From: Syntrophaceae bacterium UBA5619
Lineage (GTDB): Bacteria; Desulfobacterota; Syntrophia; Syntrophales; UBA5619
Assembly: GCA_002424545.1 (NCBI GenBank)
Contig: DIKL01000035.1
Coordinates: forward strand, 1 to 13,602
DNA: 13,602 nt
Direction: 5' to 3'
This document shows, one piece after another, positions 1 to 7,563 of this stretch. A program made the position numbers and the translations under genes. Position 1 is the first letter of the stretch; the number at the start of each line of letters is the position of its first letter. Below the pieces are notes generated by a model. The model ran no database searches. It was not told the origin of the DNA and saw only the letters and a list, made by a program, of their open reading frames with translations.

Positions 1-2
1 CC

Positions 3-986
3 CGGCGAACAGGAAAACCTGCCGTCCGCTTCACCTTCATCAACGAGCCTCTCTTCGCGGAGATGAGCCGCTTCGGCGACGGACCCCCCCGTGCATGGCA
101 GTTGTGGGTGGAATACCACCGCATCCGGCTGATCCGGGAGTTCGATGAGCTGCTCTGCCTGGCCCATCTGCGGAACATCGACCAGTACTGGTATCAGATC
201 GAAACCGTCTCCCAGTGGCAGGAGGAGCTGGAAACGAAATTCGGCGTGGATTTCATTACAACGGAAGATCCGTCCTACCGGGAAGGGGCGGAGGATTTCT
301 GGCTGCGCCACGACCGGATCATCGCCTCACTCCACACAGCCAAATCCCGCAAGAATATCGATACGATCACGTCCATAGACTATGACCTGGTCATCGTGGA
401 CGAGGCCCACGGCCTGCGAAACCGGAGAACAGCCAGCTACCGTTTCGTCAACGAAATCCGCAAAAAATTCATCCTGCTCTTGAGCGCGACACCCGTTCAG
501 AACAACCTGCTGGAGCTGTATAACCTGATCACGCTGCTCAAACCCGGCCTGCTGAGCACGGAAACCGGCAGCGAGGGGCGAAATCTCCAGTTCTGCAACA
601 TCCTTATCAATTACGACATCCCCTGGAATCCCATGCGCCTCGAACAGCGGATCGGCAACCTCCACCGGATAGGACAGCGGCGAGACGTCTTTGTCTTCAA
701 CCTCTGTCTCGCCGGGAGCATCGAGGATCACATGATGCGCATCCTGGACGAGAAAATCCACATGTTTGAGCTGGTCGTCGGGGAGATCGACACGATCCTC
801 GGCAACCTTGATTCGGAACGGGAGTTCGGCAGCGTCATTCTGGAGATGTGGGTCCGGGAGGACGATGAAGAGAAACGCCGGGCATCTTTCGAGCGGTTCG
901 GCGAGGAGATCATCGCGGCCGGCAAGAATTACGAAAAGACCCGCGAGCAGGACAACGCGCTCTTCGGCGAGGATTACGAGGTGTAA
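3..986 (+). pseudogene. SNF2-family helicase with two internal deletions, 5' end open at the window edge
   Basis: SNF2-type ATP-dependent helicases remodel or translocate on nucleic acid. The frame is open to base 3; the first ATG is at 63, but the FTFINEPLFAE stretch before it looks like family N-terminal sequence, so the true start is probably upstream. Counting from ATG 63, residues 113-116 are DEAH (motif II), 141-144 SATP (motif III), 169-177 GSEGRNLQF (motif V) and 196-205 RIGNLHRIGQ (motif VI). Two joins look wrong. At residue 49-50 (nt about 210) QIETV runs straight into SQWQEEL, skipping the expected Walker A (DEVGLGKT-like) block. At residue 161-168 (nt about 545-565) LLKPG runs into motif V, skipping the end of lobe 1 and the start of lobe 2. 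Both losses keep the frame. Without Walker A it should not hydrolyse ATP. The companion gene starts 3 nt after the stop. Family assignment is firm; deletion sizes are inferred from memory of relatives. Confidence 0.75.
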
Positions 987-989
987 CGA

Positions 990-2059
990 ATGGATCTCAT
1001 CGGTTGGTTCGGAGCGGTCGCGGATCTGGAAGGCGCCCTCGTGGAAGATAACGGTGGAGGCCGGCTGTCGGTTCTCTTTCCCGACCATCTCCGAAGGCGC
1101 TTGCAGGTTTGGGAAATGGAATCTTTCGGAATGGAAGAACGGGATTCCGATGTCGGGCGTCTCCTCCACGACCAGAATCCCGTTATCGCGGGCATGGGCG
1201 AGATCCTCGCCGAAAAGGGACGTTTCGCGACAGCCGAACTTCCGGGGAAGCCGCAGCTTCTCCGGATGCCGGAAGCCTTTCTGGACCGCCATTTCACGGC
1301 GCAGAACTTCATTTACCGGTATCGCGATCAGCAGATCGCAACGGTTCGCTATCTCGTCATTCCGTTCCTGCTCGGCGCCGTTTCCGACATGAAAACCGAG
1401 CGGATCGTCACGATCATTTTGAACGAAACGACGCGGACTGTGCCGTTGGGCATGGAAAACAACCTTACTGTCGCTCTGCCACAGGCGATTCATTCTTCCG
1501 CGCGTTCCGCGTTTGCCGACCCGGCTCCTTCCACGGGCGCCGGCGCAACGGCGACCATTTCGCTGATGAAAAAGATGACTCACCGACAGGCCATACAACT
1601 CTTCCCCGAATTCCTCCGCAGCTCGGAACGCCGGATGCTCCGCGACCTGGAACGGCTGCAGGAGTACTACAGCGCCATCGCCCAGGAAATCGAAACGGGG
1701 GCGAAAAAACGGTAGAGCGACGATGGAGAACGGGAGAAAGCGGCAGGCCGCTTTGAGGCCGCCCGCCTGGAATACGAGAAAAAATCCAGGATGTCCGTGA
1801 CAAATACGCCGTCGAGATTCAGGCGGAGCCCCTGGGCGCCCTGCGTCTGGTAGCCGACGCTGTCGTGCTTCACATCCGGATGCAGCGGCGCAAACAGGTC
1901 ATGCAGATCGAACTGCCGGTCAACCCGCTGAACGGTCGGGTGGAGGCCATCCCGTGCGCCTCCTGCCGCACCCCAGTCCTGAACGGCTTCCTCTGTGACG
2001 AGACGCACTCCCTCTGCGCCGTCTGCCACCCGAATTGCCCGCTCTGCCGAAGAGATTAA
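990..2059 (+). pseudogene. Companion of the SNF2 helicase with C-terminal zinc ribbon, broken by a stop and a frameshift
   Basis: The product is unnamed. Genes of this type follow SNF2-like helicases and end in a Cys-rich zinc-binding segment, which suggests they act together. The start ATG at 990 lies 3 nt after the helicase stop with GAGGTG just upstream. The first 241 residues end at TAG 1713-1715. The same frame then stays coding-like (residues such as FEAARLEYEKK) up to an A6 run at 1779-1784. After that, coding sense continues one base back (IQDVRDKYAVEIQAEPLG) to TAA 2057-2059. The last part carries CASC, LCD, LCAVC and CPLC, eight-plus Cys/His positions typical of a zinc ribbon. One missing A in the run would explain the shift, and one base change explains TAG. 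A GTG at 1865 could start a separate 64-residue zinc-ribbon peptide, but I see no good ribosome site for it. Sequencing error is an alternative for the homopolymer. Confidence 0.7.
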
Positions 2060-2835
2060 AAGGTCCCGGGGTACTTGCCGCCGTCGATCAGCAGGTTCTG
2101 TCCGGTGATGAAACCGGCCTGGGCGCTGCAGAGGTAGGCGCAGTATTCTCCCAACTCCGATGGATCGCCGAACCGGCCCGCGGCAACCTGGGCGGTCCGG
2201 ATGGCCCGCATCTCCTCGTAGGTCCGGTTCTGGAGCTTCGCCATCGCCCGGGTGTTCGACCGGTGGCGCTCGGTATCGAAATCGCCGGGCAGCAGGTTGT
2301 TAATGGTCACGTTGTGCTTCGCCACCTCGCGCGAAACCCCGGCGACAAAACCGGTCAGACCGGACCGGGCGCCGTTCGAAAGGCCCAGAATGGCGATCGG
2401 CGCCTTCACCGCGCTCGAGGTGATGTTCACAATGCGCCCGAACTTGCGGGCAATCATGCCGTCCACCGTATCCTTGATCATAAAGACGGCCGCCAGCATG
2501 TTGCCGTTCAGCGCCGCGATCCAGGCATCGCGATCCCAGTCGCGGAAGTTACCGGTGGGCGGTCCGCCCGAGTTGTTGACGACAATGTCCGGCTCGGGAC
2601 AGGCCTTGAGCGCCGCGGCTCTGCCCTCGTCCGTGGTGATGTCCGCGGTCACGGGCGTCACCCCGGCGCCGGTGGCGAAACGGATCTCCTCAGCGGCCGC
2701 CTCGATGTTGGCCGCCGTTCGGGCAATGATGGTCACATCAACACCCTGGCGGGCCAGCGACATCGCGCAAGCCTTGCCGAGACCCGCACTGGCGCCGCCG
2801 ACGATCGCCTTTCTTCCTGCGATTCCCAAATCCAT
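2056..2835 (-). CDS. Atypical short-chain dehydrogenase/reductase (SDR) family protein
   Basis: This is a 259-residue Rossmann-fold protein of the usual SDR length, presumably cytosolic and NAD(P)(H)-binding; the substrate is unknown. The glycine-rich cofactor motif is GGASAGLG at residues 13-20, and the NNAG motif appears as NNSGGPPTG at 87-95. A serine-rich NITSSAVK follows at 137-144. Where ordinary SDRs have YxxxK the protein reads SNGAR (153-157), so the catalytic Tyr is Ser and the Lys is Arg. The C-terminal LLIDGGKYPG is typical of FabG-like SDRs. I chose the ATG at 2835 because AAGGAGG lies 4 nt before it and the family fold starts there; an in-frame ATG at 2916 would add 27 residues with no SDR resemblance. 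Its stop shares the TTAA at 2056-2059 with the convergent pseudogene. It may be separately transcribed, as 196 bp separate it from hepT. Confidence 0.9.
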   Translation of the reverse strand: MDLGIAGRKAIVGGASAGLGKACAMSLARQGVDVTIIARTAANIEAAAEEIRFATGAGVTPVTADITTDEGRAAALKACPEPDIVVNNSGGPPTGNFRDWDRDAWIAALNGNMLAAVFMIKDTVDGMIARKFGRIVNITSSAVKAPIAILGLSNGARSGLTGFVAGVSREVAKHNVTINNLLPGDFDTERHRSNTRAMAKLQNRTYEEMRAIRTAQVAAGRFGDPSELGEYCAYLCSAQAGFITGQNLLIDGGKYPGTF

Positions 2836-2839
2836 ATTT

Positions 2840-2846
2840 CCTCCTT
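2840..2846 (-). promoter_or_regulatory. Shine-Dalgarno site deciding the SDR start
   Basis: On the minus strand this reads AAGGAGG, 4 nt before the ATG at 2835. It selects this start over the in-frame ATG at 2916, which lacks such a site. Confidence 0.7.
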
Positions 2847-2867
2847 CTCCGAAATCCCCACGCGTAT

Positions 2868-2885
2868 GGGATCGGATCCGATCCC
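2868..2885. repeat. 18-bp perfect palindrome upstream of the SDR gene
   Basis: GGGATCGGATCCGATCCC equals its own reverse complement and contains three GATC sites spaced 5 bp apart (2870, 2875, 2880). It lies 32 bp upstream of the SDR start, in the 196-bp gap between hepT and the SDR gene. No T-run follows on either strand, so it is not a classic terminator. It could be a repressor operator, a 5'-leader hairpin, a methylation-sensitive site or one copy of a dispersed palindromic repeat. I see no convincing sigma-70 promoter in this gap. Confidence 0.5.
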
Positions 2886-3031
2886 GTCTCCATCGCGATA
2901 CGGACGATTTTTTCACCCCCTCCTTCGTCCGCGACAGCCCGTGAATCGGTCGACGGACAACGCGGAGATTTTCGCGGTAAATCGGTTATCGTCTGCGTTC
3001 CGGTCCATGCCATCGACAAACCTGGCGGACG

Positions 3032-3385
3032 TCAAACCGCGGATTTCTCCTCCGGAGGGAGCAACGCTTCAATCAGCGAAATGACCGGGGGCAGCTCCTC
3101 CAGAACGGTCTGCCAGATCGCGCCCACGTCGAGGCGAAAATATTCCGCGACAAGACGGTTGTTGCCCATCGCCATCAATTCATCCCACGGAATCTCCGGA
3201 TGGCTTTCCCGCAAAAATGGGGAGAGCCGTCGGGTCAAAGAGGCGATCGCGATCAGTCTCCCTTCGACGGCATCCTGGTGGAGGGGGCTTCCCTCGAACT
3301 CTTCCCGCGTCATTCCGGCCAAATACCGCCGGGCGCGCCGCGCCGCAATCAGGATGTCCAGGAGGATGCCGTCATCCCGCCGCAT
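3032..3385 (-). CDS. hepT: HepT-like (DUF86) toxin homologue with degenerate active site
   Basis: HepT proteins are small helical HEPN-fold RNases that form toxin-antitoxin pairs with MNT nucleotidyltransferases. This 117-residue protein matches the usual length and ends the fold with IPWDELMAMGNNRLVAEYF at residues 65-83. In active relatives this segment reads RNRLVHxYF, giving the RX4HXY motif. Here Arg is Asn75 (AAC) and His is Ala80 (GCG), while Tyr82 (TAT) remains. The replaced codons each need two base changes from common Arg or His codons, so they are not simple read errors. The gene starts 14 nt inside the end of the MNT gene, so translation is probably coupled. Tyr82 corresponds to the residue that MntA-type antitoxins AMPylate. 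I infer a toxin without RNase activity, a structural partner, or a divergent active site. Confidence 0.85.
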   Translation of the reverse strand: MRRDDGILLDILIAARRARRYLAGMTREEFEGSPLHQDAVEGRLIAIASLTRRLSPFLRESHPEIPWDELMAMGNNRLVAEYFRLDVGAIWQTVLEELPPVISLIEALLPPEEKSAV

Positions 3386-3686
3386 AGATCACCACCTTCG
3401 TCGCGAGGATCTGCCGCCGCTTGATCTGATTTTCGCTCCGCTGCACGGCGCTTTCGGCCACCAGATCGACCGTCCGTCCGAAGATCGCCTCCAACTCCTT
3501 CCGCATCCGCGAGAGCCGCAAGAGCCCATATTCCGTTTCCGGGGAAAAACGGACGAGAAGATCGATGTCGCTCTCGGGACGGAAATCCTCGCGAAGAGCG
3601 GACCCGAACAGCGCAAGTTCGGCGACATCCCACTTCCCACAAAAGGCGGCCATCCGGTCGCGGGGGATATCAATCCGTGAATTCAT
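3372..3686 (-). CDS. mntA: MNT-type minimal nucleotidyltransferase, antitoxin of the HepT pair
   Basis: This 104-residue protein carries the nucleotidyltransferase signature GSX10DXD: Gly28-Ser29 and Asp40-Ile-Asp42, with a third acidic candidate Asp74 in TVDLV. Known MntA antitoxins transfer AMP from ATP to a Tyr of HepT and so neutralise it. Length and order (MNT first, HepT second) fit such pairs. The ATG at 3686 overlaps the TGA of the preceding thioredoxin-domain gene as ATGA, and a purine-rich GGAGAGGGGGAG stretch lies just before it. A longer frame upstream of this ATG runs within the preceding gene and shows no family resemblance, so I rejected it. All three catalytic acidic positions look intact, in contrast to the degenerate HepT. 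Confidence 0.9.
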   Translation of the reverse strand: MNSRIDIPRDRMAAFCGKWDVAELALFGSALREDFRPESDIDLLVRFSPETEYGLLRLSRMRKELEAIFGRTVDLVAESAVQRSENQIKRRQILATKVVIYAAG

Positions 3687-5797
3687 GTCTCCCCCTCTCC
3701 GGCCAGAATCGCCTCCAGCTCGGCGGGATCCGTTACCGGCCGCCGGCAGGAATGATTTCGGCAGACGTAGGCGGCGGCCCGGCCGTCGATCGCCCGCATC
3801 TCCAGGGTAAACGGCGCGATCTCGACGATTTCGGATATCCGCTCCCCCTCGGGACGAAGGAGCAAAACCGGTTGCGGCCGTCGACAGCGGCGCACAACGG
3901 CAATCAACTCCCCGGTATCGGCCGCCTCCGGGCGGCCCGCGATCACCACTTCGCAGGGGGGAACCGCCAGCATCTCCAGCGCAATCAGCCACTGGGCGTG
4001 GGCGGACGGCAGACCGCGGATCGATTCGGAAAACGGGCGAATCAATGCCGCCGCTTCCTGCTCCAGGCGGGAATCGCCGGTCATCCTTCCCATCCGGATC
4101 AGATTCATCAGCGTCACGGCGTTTCCCGACGGAACGGCCCCATCGTGACCCTCCTTCAGCCGGAGCGGAAGTTCCTCGCCGTCGTCCGGCGTAAAGAAAA
4201 AACCGCCCTCCGGATCCCGGAAACGGTCTGTCAAGATCCGTTGAAGTTCAAGCCCCCTTCGCAGGTCGCCCGCATCCAACCCCGCTTCGTAAAGCTCACA
4301 TAGCCCCCAGATCAGGAAGGCATAATCGTCGAGGTTGCCGGTCACGGCCGCTTCGCCGCCGCACCAGCAGTGCAGGAGCCTCCCTTCCGGGGTTTTCATT
4401 CGCGACAGGACGAAGTCCGCGGCGGCACGGGCCGCCGTATGATAAGAGGGTTCCTCCAACATCCAGGACGCGCGCGCCAGGGCCGCGATCATCAGACCGT
4501 TCCAGTCCGCAAGGATCTTGTCGTCCCGCGCGGGACGGATTCTCCCGTCGCGGGCCGCCAGGAGCCGCCGTCTTACCTCCTCCCGGCGTCGCATCTCTTC
4601 CGTCTCGAAAATCTTCTCCCCTGACTCGATCGCTCCCTCGTTGCCGGAGACCAGACTGAGGATGTTGAACCCCGTCCTCTTTCCCGTCGCGGGATCGATG
4701 AAATTCCCATCCTCCCGAAGGCCGAACACCTCCGTTGCAAAGCGGGCATCCTCCGGACCGAGGATACGACGGATCTCCCCCATCTCCCAGAGGTAGTAAC
4801 GCCCCTCCTCCCCCTCGCTGTCGGCGTCCTCCGCGGCATAAAAGCCGCCGTCGGGCGCTCGCAGATCGCGCAGGACATATTCCAGAACCTCCCGCGCGGT
4901 CCGGCCGTGCTCTTCGCCGCCGCCCGCCCGGAACGCCTCGGTCGCCGCCAAGACGCAGAGCGCCTGGTCGTAGAGCATCTTTTCGAAGTGGGGAAGAAGC
5001 CATTGCCGGTCGGTGCTGTAGCGGTGGAAACCGTAGCCGAGCTGATCGAATATTCCGCCCCGGCGCATGGCCCGGAGGGTCGCCTCCGCCATCCGGATCG
5101 CTTCTGTTTCGCCGGTCTGTTCCCCGTACCGGAGCAGGAAGAGCAGTTGATGGGGCATCGGAAACTTCGGAGCGGTTCCGAATCCGCCGAACTCGTCGTC
5201 ATACTGCCCCTGAAGCTCCGCGAAGGCTCCGGAGAGGATTTCCGCACCCGGGTTCCCGCCGGGCCCGGAAACGGGTCGCCGCAGGATGGAGATCGTCTGC
5301 TGCGCCGTCTCCTCGATCCGGCCCCGCGCCGTCCGCCAGAGTCCGACAATCCGCGGGATCAACTCGACAAGCCCCATCCGGCCCCACCGGCTCTCCTTCG
5401 GAATGTAGGTGGCCGCGAAAAAGGGGCGCCGCTCCGGCGTCATGATCACGGTCAGCGGCCAGCCCCCGCCCCCAGTCATCATCTGGCAGACCCGCATGTA
5501 GATCCCGTCGATATCCGGCCTCTCCTCGCGATCCACCTTGACGCAAACGAAAGCCTCGTTCAGAAGGGAGGCCGTCTCTTCATCCTCGAAGGATTCATGG
5601 GCCATGACATGGCACCAATGGCAGGTGGAGTAGCCGATCGACAGGAAGACCGGTTTGTCTTCCTTTTTTGCCCGTAAAAAGGCCTCCTCTCCCCAGGGAT
5701 GCCAATCCACCGGGTTGGCGGCATGCTGGAGGAGATATGGGCTCTTCTCATGCTGGAAGCGGTTCAACATTCCCGTGGTCATCGCATTTCTCTTCAT
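3683..5797 (-). CDS. YyaL/SPATA20-type thioredoxin-domain protein (DUF255)
   Basis: This 704-residue protein has an N-terminal thioredoxin-like domain and a long C-terminal alpha/alpha-barrel region resembling six-hairpin glycosidases, the arrangement of bacterial YyaL and animal SPATA20. The biochemical role of the family is not established. The hallmark N-terminal phrases are present: [17 protein letters not shown] at residues 16-32, the redox-type motif Cys59-His-Trp-Cys62 within [24 protein letters not shown] at 88-97 and [13 protein letters not shown] at 109-121. No signal peptide is visible, so it is likely cytosolic. ATG 5797 is used here; ATGs at residues 6 and 10 are possible and none has a strong ribosome site. 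It follows pgi after 47 bp and its TGA overlaps the MNT start as ATGA. Length is complete for the family. Confidence 0.92.
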   Translation of the reverse strand: MKRNAMTTGMLNRFQHEKSPYLLQHAANPVDWHPWGEEAFLRAKKEDKPVFLSIGYSTCHWCHVMAHESFEDEETASLLNEAFVCVKVDREERPDIDGIYMRVCQMMTGGGGWPLTVIMTPERRPFFAATYIPKESRWGRMGLVELIPRIVGLWRTARGRIEETAQQTISILRRPVSGPGGNPGAEILSGAFAELQGQYDDEFGGFGTAPKFPMPHQLLFLLRYGEQTGETEAIRMAEATLRAMRRGGIFDQLGYGFHRYSTDRQWLLPHFEKMLYDQALCVLAATEAFRAGGGEEHGRTAREVLEYVLRDLRAPDGGFYAAEDADSEGEEGRYYLWEMGEIRRILGPEDARFATEVFGLREDGNFIDPATGKRTGFNILSLVSGNEGAIESGEKIFETEEMRRREEVRRRLLAARDGRIRPARDDKILADWNGLMIAALARASWMLEEPSYHTAARAAADFVLSRMKTPEGRLLHCWCGGEAAVTGNLDDYAFLIWGLCELYEAGLDAGDLRRGLELQRILTDRFRDPEGGFFFTPDDGEELPLRLKEGHDGAVPSGNAVTLMNLIRMGRMTGDSRLEQEAAALIRPFSESIRGLPSAHAQWLIALEMLAVPPCEVVIAGRPEAADTGELIAVVRRCRRPQPVLLLRPEGERISEIVEIAPFTLEMRAIDGRAAAYVCRNHSCRRPVTDPAELEAILAGEGET

Positions 5798-5820
5798 CGA
5801 TGGTTCCGTTCTGCCGTAAA

Positions 5821-5836
5821 CGGGAACGCATTCCCG
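5821..5836 (-). terminator. Small hairpin between pgi and the thioredoxin-domain gene
   Basis: CGGGAA-CGCA-TTCCCG on the plus strand gives a 6-bp stem with a 4-nt loop, 8 nt after the pgi stop. On the minus strand only three T follow, so at most it is a weak attenuator or an mRNA end-stabilising hairpin within the operon. Confidence 0.3.
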
Positions 5837-5844
5837 CGGGGGAG

Positions 5845-7533
5845 TTACAGGGCCGCCGTCAAACGGGACAGGCCTTCCATCGGCTTCCCGCCGAGATGGA
5901 TCCGAATCGTCCGTCGTCCCTTGTTGAGCAGCGCTTGGCGATCGCCGAACGCCTGCGCCTGCTTCAAGATGCCAAAGCTGATCGCGGACTCCGACCGCCC
6001 GAGTTCATCGGGAATCGCCGCATCCCGGGCGTCGTCCATCGTGAACTGGATGAACAAGCCGCGCCCGGCGTCTCCCTTGTGGAGCTGCCCGGTCGAATGC
6101 AGAAAACGGGGCCCGTAGCCCACGGTGGTCGCGATCCGATAACGATTCCGCATCCGCATCCGGAGACGCTGCAACAACTCGTCCATCCGCGGAGAAGGCG
6201 TCAGATAGGCCTGGAGCGCTGCGTACACGTCCGGCTTTGCCTGCCCGAGAAACACCGCCAGGGCCTCTTCCGGGCTCCGGGCATCCAGATCGCCGAACAC
6301 GGAGAGATCCTCTCCCTTCAAAGCCGGGATTTCCGAGGGCATCGCCCCCTTCTCCCGATACTCCGCAATCATTTTCCGGGCGAGGACTTTGGACGCCTCC
6401 ACGTCCGGTTGATCGAACGGATTAACCGCCAGACGCCAGCCGGCGGCCGCCGTGGCCATCTCCCAGAAGAAGCACTGACCGCCCAGATCATAGGAATCGG
6501 TCAGTTCGATATCGACGACGGGATGGCCGGTCTCGATCAGCGCGTTTCTTTGCGTCTGCCCGATCGCCTCTCCCGCCAGCCGGATCACACAGAAGATCCG
6601 GTCCGGACCGTAAACCGAGCGCGGTCCGAGCTCCTCTCCGATGACCGGCAGGATCCCCTCGCCATCTTTCCCCAGGCTCTCCGCGATGAGCTGCTCCAGC
6701 CAATCGCCGAAGGCGGCAAGCGACGGCGAAAAAAGGAATGTGAGCTTGTCGCGCCCCCGCGCCGCATACCCCCCGAGAAGCGTTCCGAAAGCAATGCCGG
6801 TCATGTCTGCATTCCGGTTCCCGAATTCAACATCTGCCGCTGCCGCGGCCCGCTCCAGCAGCAGTCCGATATCCATTCCGAGCAGCGCCGCCGGGACGAG
6901 GCCGAAGCATGAGAGGGCCGAATAGCGTCCACCGATCTCCGGGTCGTTGAGGAAAGTGTGACGGAAGCGATGCTTCCCGGAGAGATCCGCCAGTGCGCTT
7001 CCGGGATCGGTGATCGCCAGAAAGTGCCGGCCGGCCCCTTCGATCCCAACCTTTTCGGCAACGAGATTGTAAAAATACCGCAGGAAGGAGAAGGTCTCGA
7101 TCGTTCCGCCCGACTTCGTGGATACGATGAACAGGGACCGCCGGAGGTCGAGCCGCTCGGCGCGGGCAAGGACCGCCCCCGGGTCCGTACTGTCCAGCAC
7201 GGCAAGGTCGAGAAAGCCGTCAGCCGTGCCGAAGACCCTGCGAAACACCTCCGGGGCGAGGCTGGAGCCGCCCATCCCGAGCAGAAGGGTGAAGTCGAAA
7301 CCGTCGGCACGAATGTCTTCGACGACGGATGCGATCTCGGCAAGACGTTGTCGCATCGCCTGCGCACTGTCGAGCCAGCCGAGGCGGTCTACGATCTCCG
7401 CCGGTGCCGGTTTCCAGAGGGTATGGTCTTTCCGCCGGATCCGTTCCGCGACCCGACCAGCCGCCGCCGCCTTCCGGGCCTCCTCCGCCGCCTTCCGGCA
7501 GGATAAAGGATAAAAGGTCATCCTCATCGTCAT
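5845..7533 (-). CDS. pgi: Glucose-6-phosphate isomerase
   Basis: Pgi interconverts glucose 6-phosphate and fructose 6-phosphate in the cytosol, at the branch of glycolysis and the pentose phosphate pathway. The 562-residue protein has sugar-isomerase (SIS) features: [10 protein letters not shown] at residues 86-95, [11 protein letters not shown] at 138-148 and GGRYSALS at 201-208. The C-terminal [17 protein letters not shown] (472-488) is the form I know from isomerase halves of bifunctional transaldolase-Pgi proteins, but no transaldolase part is fused here. The ATG at 7533 follows AAGGAGAGGG with 7-11 nt spacing; in-frame ATGs at residues 3 and 5 are less well placed. It begins 30 bp after the transketolase stop and is almost certainly co-transcribed with it. 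Nothing suggests truncation. Confidence 0.93.
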   Translation of the reverse strand: MTMRMTFYPLSCRKAAEEARKAAAAGRVAERIRRKDHTLWKPAPAEIVDRLGWLDSAQAMRQRLAEIASVVEDIRADGFDFTLLLGMGGSSLAPEVFRRVFGTADGFLDLAVLDSTDPGAVLARAERLDLRRSLFIVSTKSGGTIETFSFLRYFYNLVAEKVGIEGAGRHFLAITDPGSALADLSGKHRFRHTFLNDPEIGGRYSALSCFGLVPAALLGMDIGLLLERAAAAADVEFGNRNADMTGIAFGTLLGGYAARGRDKLTFLFSPSLAAFGDWLEQLIAESLGKDGEGILPVIGEELGPRSVYGPDRIFCVIRLAGEAIGQTQRNALIETGHPVVDIELTDSYDLGGQCFFWEMATAAAGWRLAVNPFDQPDVEASKVLARKMIAEYREKGAMPSEIPALKGEDLSVFGDLDARSPEEALAVFLGQAKPDVYAALQAYLTPSPRMDELLQRLRMRMRNRYRIATTVGYGPRFLHSTGQLHKGDAGRGLFIQFTMDDARDAAIPDELGRSESAISFGILKQAQAFGDRQALLNKGRRTIRIHLGGKPMEGLSRLTAAL

Positions 7534-7563
7534 GGCCGTTCCCTCTCCTTTCGACAGCCGCCC

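Noticed and set aside
327..1598. Minus-strand ORF of 423 codons opposite the helicase and its companion
   Set aside because: The plus strand has recognisable helicase motifs; this frame has none and no ribosome site that I could see.
2035..3084. Plus-strand ORF of 349 codons opposite the SDR gene
   Set aside because: The minus-strand SDR has clear motifs and a strong ribosome site; this frame shows none.
3687..3992. N-terminal extension of the MNT nucleotidyltransferase
   Set aside because: The extra residues lie within the thioredoxin-domain gene in another frame, and the family starts at the ATG at 3686, which has its own purine-rich site.
5668..6912. Plus-strand ORF of 414 codons opposite pgi
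   Set aside because: It is a shadow of the pgi frame with low-complexity, basic composition and no family resemblance.
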